Of a stretch of 64,000 bases of DNA, positions 46,657 through 54,316 are shown piece by piece. The notes under the pieces are model-generated. The model was not told the DNA's origin. It saw only the letters and a program-made list of their open reading frames with translations, and ran no database searches. Made by a program: the position numbers and the translations under genes. The number at the start of each line of letters is the position of its first letter. The stretch's first letter is position 1. Origin of the DNA: Pectobacterium aroidearum (GTDB lineage: Bacteria; Pseudomonadota; Gammaproteobacteria; Enterobacterales; Enterobacteriaceae); assembly GCF_041228105.1 (NCBI RefSeq), contig NZ_CP166097.1:5084001-5148000 (forward strand), given 5' to 3'.

Positions 46657-49385
46657 TGGACACACTGTGCTGGCAGCGATTAGGCATTGAGCCGACTCAG
46701 GATCTGGATATTATCCGTCAGGCTTATCGTCAAAAAATACCGCAGTTTCACCCGGAAACCGACCCCGAGGGCTTTAAGCAGTTGCGCGAGGCGTACGATA
46801 TCGCCTGCAAACTGGCGAAAAATCCTGTGTCGTTAGGTGATGAAGAACAGACCGCAACAGAATCGTGCGACACTCCCCAGACAACCGAGAATGCCTCTGC
46901 CGAACACGCCGATCCCCAGGCAGAAGCGCTGGTTAACGCGTTTGATCAGCTGCTAAGCAATCCGGCCGAACGCGTCGTTCCGCTGTACTGGGAACGTTAC
47001 ATTCAGCGACTGAACCAACACACTTTCGATGTGATCGATCGCATTCGCTGGCCGCTGCTCCAGCGCCTGATGAGCGAACCTTGCATCTCCATCCGCTGTG
47101 TTCGCACACTGGCCGAACGCCTGCGCTGGCAGCAGCGGCAGGGTGAGCTGTCCGGCGACGGGGTGGAAGATGTCCGTCACTTCCTCGACTCGCTCGACTA
47201 TGAAGATCTGTTCGATTTCTCCCTGCTCTCACACCTGAACCGGCCCGCACAGTTGGAAACCATCTTCTATTTCCAGCAGGCTAACGGAACGTACTGGAAC
47301 CGTCCGGCATTTATGTTGGGCACGCTGCTGCGTAATCCGACCGCGATTTATTGGCCTGACAGCCCGGCGCTGATGCAAAAACTGGCGCGCTGGCACAGCC
47401 ATGCCGGTGTCCCTAACGCCATACTGCGCGATTACTGTCTGCAGCAGTTGGACACAACACCGAACGACGCGGAATGGCTTGCGCTCAGTGCCAGCCTCTG
47501 TGCACTGACCGGAGAAGACGAACGCGCCTTCACGCTGTGGCTGACACTTTATCAGCAAACTCACCATGCACAGGCGGAGCAATGGCTGATCGACTGGTGT
47601 AAACAGCACCAGCCAGATGCCCTTCCCTTACTGATTCAGTCTTTCAACTATACGCCCGCGCCAGATCTGACGGGGTTAGCGCTGGACGATCCGCGCCAGC
47701 GCTTCTTCATTTCGCAGCACAACACCCAGATGTTGATACGCTGGGGAGAGGCGCTGAAACTGCCGCTGTCGCCGATGGCGGAAAGTTACGCCCGCTGGAA
47801 GCTGGGCAAGCAGGAGCTACGGGATATCTACCGACACCTGCTGCTGCACAGCGGGGAGGCCATTCAGGATCGCCTGTATTGGCACGCCAGCATGTTAACC
47901 GTGGGTAATGAGCGCCTGTTGCAGGACATTCTGGCGCAACCGTTGCCCGACGAACCACTGTATGCGTTGATCTTACAGGGATTGCAGTTTCAGGCAGCAC
48001 AGCGCCTGTCCTGGCTGAATACCTCCGGCGCGATCCACGCTTTCACGGAATGGCTGTATTCGCCGTCAGAAGCGGAGTTGCCCAGCGTGTTCACCAACCA
48101 GAAATCGTTCGCCTGGCTGCAAGCGCAAATCTGGCTGCGGCAATGGCGTCCTCTGTCGCTGAATCAGCTAAACAAACTGTATAGCAGCGGCATACACACG
48201 GAGGAAATCGACCCGATCAATGATTGTCTGGTCGAACTGTCCGCACGCTACGAGTGCGATGCGTCTCTGGCACCGCAAGGGGTGGAAAAGCCGCAGGATC
48301 TCAGCGCCAGAGAGGAACTGAGACAAGCAATTTTGATCGCATTAATGATGACCGATCCAACCTCGTGTCTGGGGCTACCGCGCCAGTCGGTGCTGCCTGA
48401 ACTGGCCTTAACCCACCCAGCGCATTCACTCTCTCGACTCTTTCGCAAGGCGGAATGCCGTCATGACGATGCAGTAACACCGCTGAAAAAGCAGTTGGTG
48501 CTCAGCGACCCGCTGCACTATCACTGCTGGATGAACTTCCCCGTTTCTATTGAGGAGTATCTCAACAGCAGCGAGATGTACAGCGCGTCTGCGGCGAGCC
48601 ATTTTTATCTTACCGATGCGCGCTGGCAGGCAGAGTTGGCGACATCGCCCATTATCTACCAGATTTTTTTCCACACGTTCTATGCACTCATGGGGGAAGA
48701 AGAACAGGCATCGCAGCACCTTGAACGACTGGCCGCGCTCCCCGTAGAAATGGAACAGGAGGAAGCGATACGCACCGCCTTTACCGAAGGGTCGGACGAG
48801 TTGGAGAAACAGCTAAAACAGTTCTCCGATGACAAGCGGGTCACCCTCATCGGCAAGCTGATTCAGAACTGTGCAAAAGATGACACATTCCTGTTCGATA
48901 ACAGCGATCAGGGTTTCTTAGCCGAGCATGTGTCCTATCCGCACGAAGACGTCACGCTGCGGCTGGTCGCAAAAGTCCTGCTGCAATGTGCCGATCGGCG
49001 TGAACGCCTGTTCAAAGCCGCACCGGCTAAAAAGAGCTACTGGTGGCAGTTCTGGCGCACAAACGCCCGCATTGGCCGTCTCGGTTTTCTGATGCAGGGC
49101 GGGTTGGGAAGCTATTTTCTCTATCGCGCGAGTGACTGGATAGGGTCGCCGCCGCCGTATATTGAAGGGCTGCTGATGGTGCTCATCGTGCTCAATCTGC
49201 TGATTGCCACACGCCGACGCTATAACGACATCGGCTACAGTAAGCCGTGGGGGATGAGTTTCTTTAGCCTACTCATCCCGATATTTCTGCTGCTCCCCTT
49301 ATTGGCACCGAGCATTAACCGCTGGAACCAATTCGGGCCGCCACCGGCTGGCAAGAAGACCAACACCGGCACCACATCGGCCTGA
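46656..49385 (+). CDS. Large membrane J-domain protein (DjlB/DjlC-like)
   Basis: Predicted co-chaperone for HscC, 909 residues, about twice the size of E. coli DjlB/DjlC (~480). The N-terminal J-like domain (1-50) reads LGIEPTQDLDIIRQAYRQKI followed by H32-P33-E34 in place of the usual HPD, then DPEGFKQLREAYD. Residues ~90-790 are helical, Trp/Leu-rich and repeat-like. The C-terminus (about 800-895) has three to four hydrophobic segments with the DUF805-type RRRYNDIGYSKPWGMS. It is convergent with hscC, 44 bp apart, and translationally coupled to the DUF1266 gene. Confidence 0.8.
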   Translation: MDTLCWQRLGIEPTQDLDIIRQAYRQKIPQFHPETDPEGFKQLREAYDIACKLAKNPVSLGDEEQTATESCDTPQTTENASAEHADPQAEALVNAFDQLLSNPAERVVPLYWERYIQRLNQHTFDVIDRIRWPLLQRLMSEPCISIRCVRTLAERLRWQQRQGELSGDGVEDVRHFLDSLDYEDLFDFSLLSHLNRPAQLETIFYFQQANGTYWNRPAFMLGTLLRNPTAIYWPDSPALMQKLARWHSHAGVPNAILRDYCLQQLDTTPNDAEWLALSASLCALTGEDERAFTLWLTLYQQTHHAQAEQWLIDWCKQHQPDALPLLIQSFNYTPAPDLTGLALDDPRQRFFISQHNTQMLIRWGEALKLPLSPMAESYARWKLGKQELRDIYRHLLLHSGEAIQDRLYWHASMLTVGNERLLQDILAQPLPDEPLYALILQGLQFQAAQRLSWLNTSGAIHAFTEWLYSPSEAELPSVFTNQKSFAWLQAQIWLRQWRPLSLNQLNKLYSSGIHTEEIDPINDCLVELSARYECDASLAPQGVEKPQDLSAREELRQAILIALMMTDPTSCLGLPRQSVLPELALTHPAHSLSRLFRKAECRHDDAVTPLKKQLVLSDPLHYHCWMNFPVSIEEYLNSSEMYSASAASHFYLTDARWQAELATSPIIYQIFFHTFYALMGEEEQASQHLERLAALPVEMEQEEAIRTAFTEGSDELEKQLKQFSDDKRVTLIGKLIQNCAKDDTFLFDNSDQGFLAEHVSYPHEDVTLRLVAKVLLQCADRRERLFKAAPAKKSYWWQFWRTNARIGRLGFLMQGGLGSYFLYRASDWIGSPPPYIEGLLMVLIVLNLLIATRRRYNDIGYSKPWGMSFFSLLIPIFLLLPLLAPSINRWNQFGPPPAGKKTNTGTTSA

Positions 49386-49394
49386 CGAAAATAA

Positions 49395-49426
49395 TTGGGC
49401 CGGCGTAGCCATTACACGCCGCCCAA
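49395..49426. terminator. Hairpin between the J-domain gene and hscC
   Basis: TTGGGC and GCCCAA with CGGCGT/ACGCCG inside form an imperfect long stem in the 44-bp gap between convergent genes; no T-run. Confidence 0.5.
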
Positions 49427-49429
49427 ACA

Positions 49430-51121
49430 TCAGCGAGAGACCTCATCCAGATATTGCTCAATACGCTGCCGCGTTTCGTCAATGGCGGGGGCATGTTGCC
49501 CCGCCAGCACCTGTTCAAAATCCCGCAGCCAGAAGCCGATCTGCTCCCGCTCTTCCAGACGCGTCTGCGCCCAGGCTTTTTCCAGCCGCGCCAGCAGGTT
49601 GCGGTTCATCAGATTATCTCTGGGGTGAATCTTCAGCGCTTGCAGCTTCTGGTGGCTTTTCTGTTGCTGCTCAGCACTTAGCCCCGTCGGGCTGCGATCG
49701 ATCACTTTCGTGAAGTTATCGCCGCTGTCCGGCAGGTTAACATCCACTTCCAGCAGTCCATTGATGTCATAACTGAAACGTACTTCAATAGATTGCTTAT
49801 ATGATTTCGCTTTTATCGGCATGGTGAATTCATCGATAAACACGTTGTTATCGACGTAAGGGCTTTCTCCCTGATAAATCGCGATGCAGATACTGTCCTG
49901 CCCAGGTGACCCAGTGGAAAACGTTTCAACCCTTGAGGTCGGCACCACCGTATTGCGCTCCAGTATGGGAGAAAACAGGCCGTTTTGTTTATCGTTGGCA
50001 GTCTTAATCCCGAGGGTATACGGACAAACGTCCGTCAGGATCACTTCTTCGATATCCTGCTCGCGTAGCCGGCAAGCGGCCTGCACCGCCGCACCTTTGG
50101 CGACAACGGTATCGGCATCCAGATGCTGGTAAGGTAATTTGCCAAACAGCCTGACCACCAGCTTCTGGATAATTGACATCTTTGATGCCCCGCCGACCAG
50201 CACTACATGGTCTAACTGCTCTGGTTTCAGGCGAGCATCATGCAGCGCCTGCTCTATCGGGGCTCGAATGCGGTTCATCAACGGTAGCCACGCCGCTTCG
50301 GTTTCTTCATCATCCAACACAATACGCCAGTCTTCCTCGCGCCAGTGCCACACCAGCTCATTCGATTGAGCAGGAAAACCGGGCTGACATTTCAGCGCTT
50401 CAGCCTGGCTGTAAAGACGTGCCAGATCCGTCGCTGGAATCACCGCATCCTCAAGCTTCCACGCTTTCAGACAGCTTTTTACCATCGCCTGCGTGAAATC
50501 TTCGCCACCCAGATAGTTGTCACCCGCCGAGCTGTGTACCTCGATCAGCGGAAACGCATACTCCAGCACGCTGACGTCGAAGGTGCCGCCGCCTAAGTCG
50601 AAGACCAGCGTACGCCCCAGCTCCTGTGTGTGTAAGCCGTAAGCCATAGAGGCGGCGGTAGGCTCATTGATTAAGCGAACCGCATTTAGCTCTGCCAGTT
50701 CTGCCGCAAAACGCGTCTGCTTGCGCTGTTCATCGCTGAAATAGGCTGGCACGGAGATCACCACATCCTTGATGGGGTGCCCGAGATAACTTTCCGCATC
50801 GGCTTTGAGCGATTTCAGCACCATGGCTGACAGTTCGGCAGGAGAGAACGTTTTGTCCCCAAGTCTGAAGGTTTTCTTGCTCCCCATATAACGCTTAAAC
50901 AGCGACGCCGACACCTGTGGATGCGTCGTTAAACGGGAAATCGCGGGTTTACCTACCAGAATGCTGCCGTCGTCATCAAGGCTAACGGCCGAGGGCGTGA
51001 AGTTATCATTTAGCGCATTCGGTATCAGGCGTGCCTCGCCATGTTGCCAAACGCTAATCAGGCTGTTTGTCGTGCCCAGATCGATACCAATCGCCGGAGA
51101 AGCGTCTTGCGGGTGCATCAT
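49430..51121 (-). CDS. hscC: Hsp70-family chaperone HscC
   Basis: Specialised Hsp70 paralogue, 563 residues (E. coli HscC 556). ATPase motifs are intact: IGIDLGTTNSLISVWQ, RLINEPTAASMAYG, VFDLGGGTFDVSVLEY and VVLVGGASKMSIIQ. The substrate-binding part is short, and the C-terminal lid is reduced compared with DnaK, which is usual for HscC. AAGGA lies 8 nt before the ATG. The partner J protein is most likely the product of the adjacent convergent gene. Confidence 0.94.
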   Translation of the reverse strand: MMHPQDASPAIGIDLGTTNSLISVWQHGEARLIPNALNDNFTPSAVSLDDDGSILVGKPAISRLTTHPQVSASLFKRYMGSKKTFRLGDKTFSPAELSAMVLKSLKADAESYLGHPIKDVVISVPAYFSDEQRKQTRFAAELAELNAVRLINEPTAASMAYGLHTQELGRTLVFDLGGGTFDVSVLEYAFPLIEVHSSAGDNYLGGEDFTQAMVKSCLKAWKLEDAVIPATDLARLYSQAEALKCQPGFPAQSNELVWHWREEDWRIVLDDEETEAAWLPLMNRIRAPIEQALHDARLKPEQLDHVVLVGGASKMSIIQKLVVRLFGKLPYQHLDADTVVAKGAAVQAACRLREQDIEEVILTDVCPYTLGIKTANDKQNGLFSPILERNTVVPTSRVETFSTGSPGQDSICIAIYQGESPYVDNNVFIDEFTMPIKAKSYKQSIEVRFSYDINGLLEVDVNLPDSGDNFTKVIDRSPTGLSAEQQQKSHQKLQALKIHPRDNLMNRNLLARLEKAWAQTRLEEREQIGFWLRDFEQVLAGQHAPAIDETRQRIEQYLDEVSR

Positions 51122-51313
51122 GCTGTTATTCCTTGTTAACTATTCCGTATTCCCAGAGTGCCCATCAGGCGCAGACAACCAGCCCGTTCAGCAAGCAGGG
51201 CAATAGTATATGACCGCGTATGACGGATTCAGGAATATTTTTCAACAGATCTGGTGAGTGATAAATAAGCGTTATATCATTAAATATATAACGATCATTC
51301 ACGGAGCATTATT

Positions 51314-51607
51314 ATGGGAAACCATTTTGAGCGGGGTGTCCTCGCCGGGCTGAGATCCGCCAGCCCAAAATCCACCAACGACATCCACCCTTACTGCTAC
51401 GATTATCGGCGCGGCTATATCTGCGGCTATGCTCACAATCTGGCGGAAACCAAAGGCGACCGTCAGCAGGCCGCCTTCGAAGCAGGGTTGTTGTCACGCC
51501 GCTACGGGCTGGAACGGGAGAGAATCGCAGAATTCTTTACTGAACAAGGCAACCCTTATGCGATTCGGTTTTTTTATGCGGGCTATGACGCCAACACGGC
51601 AAGCTAG
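51314..51607 (+). CDS. yghW: YghW-like DUF2623 protein
   Basis: 97 residues; similar in length and sequence to E. coli YghW (95). Shared blocks are MGNHFERGVLAGLRS, YDYRRGYICGYAHNL, GDRQQAAFEAGLLSRRYGL and IRFFYAGYDAN. Function unknown. GGAG lies 7-8 nt before the ATG. It stands alone between divergent hscC and the convergent tonB-like gene, whose stop is 10 bp away. Confidence 0.85.
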   Translation: MGNHFERGVLAGLRSASPKSTNDIHPYCYDYRRGYICGYAHNLAETKGDRQQAAFEAGLLSRRYGLERERIAEFFTEQGNPYAIRFFYAGYDANTAS

Positions 51608-51617
51608 CTGATGCCGA

Positions 51618-52445
51618 CTAGCGGCGCACTTCCCGTAAATCGAAGCTAATGGGGATCGTGATGGCGAGCTGCGCGTTATCCCCAATTACCTCTGCTGGTG
51701 GCGCCGGAAGCGGCTGAGCACGCTGCGGCAAGGCAACAGACTCCTTATCCAGCGGCATCACACCGCTGCTGCTGGCTAACGAGACGGCCAGCACCTTCCC
51801 CGTCCGATCCAACGTCACGCGAATCTGGGCGATGCCCTGCAACTGCTGCCGAACCGCCTGTGCCGGATACCGTTTATAGCGGCTCAGGTGCGCCAGTAGT
51901 TGGCTGCTCCAGTCAGCAACCCCTTTACGCATTTGCGCAGCATCGCTGTTATACGGTGCAGCAACCTGCTGGCTGCTACCCGGCAGTGGTGCGCTGGTGA
52001 CGGGGGCTGGCGGTTTTTCCGACGGCGCAATCGGTTCCTGTGGCGTCGTCTCCTGCACCGGCTTTTCCATTTTTTTCTGTACTTTTTTCTGCGGCTGCGG
52101 TTTTTCCTTTTGCGCCGCCGTAATCACCGGCTTCGGCGCAGGCGCGAGCGACGGCGCATCCTGCGTCATTTTTTCCGGTTGAGTCATCGCTTCCTGCGGC
52201 GTGGACAGCGTCTGCTGCGGGCCAACAGGCGCATCCTGAGGGCTGGGAGTCGACTGCACGCTATCCGCCACCATTAACATCATGGCGGGCGGCGGCGCTT
52301 CAATGGAGGAATCAAGCGCATGGTAGCTAATCCAGACGATCAGCCCCGCGTGTAGCGCCAATGCCAGCAGCGAGCCGCTCCCCCAGCGAACCGTTGTGGC
52401 GGGTCGAATCGTATTGTCTTTCAGCGTCTGTGCAACCATTAGCAT
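51618..52445 (-). CDS. TonB-family energy transducer
   Basis: 275 residues. It is anchored by one N-terminal helix (about 24-41, SGSLLALALHAGLIVWISY). A proline/lysine/glutamine-rich spacer follows (~48-165, for example KEKPQPQKKVQKKMEKP). The C-terminal TonB domain (~170-275) has RYPAQAVRQQLQGIAQIRVTL. It should couple proton-motive force to outer-membrane receptors. It lies downstream of fecR-like, fecI-like and receptor genes in the same direction, so it is probably the dedicated TonB for that receptor (HasB-like arrangement). The start could also be the ATG two codons later. Confidence 0.85.
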   Translation of the reverse strand: MLMVAQTLKDNTIRPATTVRWGSGSLLALALHAGLIVWISYHALDSSIEAPPPAMMLMVADSVQSTPSPQDAPVGPQQTLSTPQEAMTQPEKMTQDAPSLAPAPKPVITAAQKEKPQPQKKVQKKMEKPVQETTPQEPIAPSEKPPAPVTSAPLPGSSQQVAAPYNSDAAQMRKGVADWSSQLLAHLSRYKRYPAQAVRQQLQGIAQIRVTLDRTGKVLAVSLASSSGVMPLDKESVALPQRAQPLPAPPAEVIGDNAQLAITIPISFDLREVRR

Positions 52446-52639
52446 ACCGCCCCGCGCCGTAGAGGCAGAGGAAACATGCTCAATGAATGGGGTTCCGGGA
52501 AGATCATCATGCGTTCTTCATCACATCGTTAGGCATAAAAAAGCAACTGATAATGGTAGGTCGCTTAGCCATGAGGATCGGGCAGAAAAAAAGTGAAAAC
52601 AGCATAAATAGTAATGTTATTGGTTTTTGACAGGATATT
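52446..52639. other. Gap between the FecR-like and TonB-like genes
   Basis: 194 bp, AT-rich at its right end; no gene or clear promoter. The gap suggests that tonB may have its own promoter. Confidence 0.3.
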
Positions 52640-53629
52640 TTATCGCGCAGCAATCTGAACCCAGTAGCGAGAGAAATAACGCACTTGCACAGGAAGCGCC
52701 TCCACCAGCGCCGCTAAGATATTATCGGTATCCGACAGCGGGAAGACACCGGAAAACCGCAGACTCTCAACCTCCGGCTGGCAACGAATCACACCGCTGC
52801 GATAGCGGCTCAGTTCATCAACAAAATCCACCAGACGCTGATTATCCGCCAGCAGCTGTCCTTTCACCCAGGCGGGCTCGGCCTTCGCCGTCTCTATCTG
52901 ACCACAGCGCTGCGTGGTGAACGTCGCGGTCTGCCCGCTTTTTACCACTTGTACGTCCTGACCGTTCTGTTGCGGATGAAGTTTCACCGCGCCGTCATAC
53001 ACCGTCACCCGCGTGTGTTCGTCCTGCACTCGCAGGCTAAAGCGCGTACCCAGCGCCTGCACCTTTCCCTGTGCCGTCGTCACAATAAAAGGGCGCGGAT
53101 ACAGCGCGGCCTTCTCCGCCTGGCCGGTTTCGATCATGACTTCACCGCGAATCAGCATGAGATGGCGTAGATCGTCACCATAGGCCACATTCAGCGCCGT
53201 CTGCGTATTTAGCAGCAGCGTGGTGCCATCGTCCAAAACGGCATGCTGCTGTTCGCCTACCTGCGTCTGGTAATCTGCCGTCAACGACTGCCAGAGATCG
53301 GTGCGCGATCCGGCCACGCCAGCGCCGCCGGTCAGGCAGAGGATCGCCAGCGCTTTAAGAACGCTACGGCGCTGCATACCGTTCAACGTCGACAGGCTCT
53401 GATGTGCCGCCCGTGCGTTAAGCTGGCTAAGATTGGCACACACGGATTCAATATGCTGCCATGCCTGTTCGTTATCCGACGAGGCTTCCCGCCAACGCTG
53501 CCACTCGCGGCGATCCTGCTCCGTCACGCTGTCGGACATCAGTTGCGTCAGCCACGCCACCGCTTCACGCGCACTGTCCGGCTGAATCGGCTGACCCTGT
53601 CTGTCACGATAAAAAGTGCGATCGTTCAT
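52640..53629 (-). CDS. FecR-family anti-sigma/sensor protein
   Basis: 329 residues; inner-membrane regulator that passes the receptor's signal to the ECF sigma factor. An N-terminal cytoplasmic domain (~1-85, with REAVAWLTQLMSD and REWQRWREASSDNEQAWQHIE, DUF4880 type) is followed by a transmembrane helix (~88-105) and a periplasmic FecR domain with VGEQQHAVLDDGTTLLLNT and ALGTRFSLRVQDEHTRVTVY. The start ATG overlaps the sigma factor stop (ATGA), showing coupled synthesis. Confidence 0.9.
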   Translation of the reverse strand: MNDRTFYRDRQGQPIQPDSAREAVAWLTQLMSDSVTEQDRREWQRWREASSDNEQAWQHIESVCANLSQLNARAAHQSLSTLNGMQRRSVLKALAILCLTGGAGVAGSRTDLWQSLTADYQTQVGEQQHAVLDDGTTLLLNTQTALNVAYGDDLRHLMLIRGEVMIETGQAEKAALYPRPFIVTTAQGKVQALGTRFSLRVQDEHTRVTVYDGAVKLHPQQNGQDVQVVKSGQTATFTTQRCGQIETAKAEPAWVKGQLLADNQRLVDFVDELSRYRSGVIRCQPEVESLRFSGVFPLSDTDNILAALVEALPVQVRYFSRYWVQIAAR

Positions 53630-54138
53630 AGCGGCAGCGCAAAGAAACACTGAAGGTTGGCACGTTGCAGATACTGTTTCACCGAACTGCTGGAAACGCG
53701 TAAACGTTCGGCAATATCGCTGTAGCGCATGCCGTGGAAATGCGCCAGCAAAAACGCTTCCCTGACCGGCGCGGGCAGGCCGTCCAGCGCAGCATCAAGC
53801 TGTTCAAGAATTTCGAGGGTAAGGAGACGCGTTTCCGGGGAGGGCATACAGGCATCCGGCTGTGAACTCAACACGTCCAGATAGGCATCTTCAATCTTTT
53901 TACGGCGGTAGTGATTGGCGACCAGACGGCGAGCCACGGTGGCCAGAAACGGGCGCGGCTGGCGAATCGTGAGCAACTCCGGGTTCATCAGCACGCTAAG
54001 GAACGTGTCCTGTGCCAAATCTTCCGCATGCTGGGCGCAGTCCAGTTTATGGCGCAGCCAGTTATACAACCAGCGGTGGTGATCGAAATAGAGCTGCTGA
54101 GCAAAGTCATTAACGCTGGCCGTCGCTTTCCTCACCAT
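53626..54138 (-). CDS. FecI-family ECF sigma factor
   Basis: 170 residues. Region 2 includes HAEDLAQDTFLSVL with RPFLATVARRLVANHYRRK. Region 4 includes LPAPVREAFLLAHFHGMRYSDIAERL and the helix VSSSSVKQYLQRA. It should direct transcription of the receptor gene upon signalling. GGAG lies 9 nt before the ATG. A Fur-like box at 54170-54188 places it under iron control. The operon order is fecI-fecR, with tonB after and the receptor gene just upstream in the same direction. Confidence 0.92.
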   Translation of the reverse strand: MVRKATASVNDFAQQLYFDHHRWLYNWLRHKLDCAQHAEDLAQDTFLSVLMNPELLTIRQPRPFLATVARRLVANHYRRKKIEDAYLDVLSSQPDACMPSPETRLLTLEILEQLDAALDGLPAPVREAFLLAHFHGMRYSDIAERLRVSSSSVKQYLQRANLQCFFALPL

Positions 54139-54169
54139 CGAACTTTACTCCAGAGCGCCATTTAAATAT

Positions 54170-54188
54170 AAGAATGATAATCGTTCTT
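54170..54188 (-). promoter_or_regulatory. Fur box of the fecI-like gene
   Basis: AAGAATGATAATCGTTCTT matches the 19-bp Fur consensus at 14 positions and is itself nearly palindromic. It lies 32 bp upstream of the sigma factor start. Confidence 0.75.
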
Positions 54189-54282
54189 ATTTATGTTTTT
54201 TCCCTCTGACTGTCAAGTTCCTAAACGAAAATTATTCAAATTTGCTGAATTTGCATTACGCCCCTGCAACATCCTCTACTAA

Positions 54283-54306
54283 CGGGGCGGAATCCTCTCC
54301 GCCCCG
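54283..54306 (-). terminator. Hairpin after the TonB-dependent receptor gene
   Basis: CGGGGCGGA and TCCGCCCCG form a 9-bp GC-rich stem with a 6-nt loop, 10 bp beyond the receptor stop codon. There is no clear T-run. Confidence 0.6.
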
Positions 54307-54316
54307 AACGCCGCGA

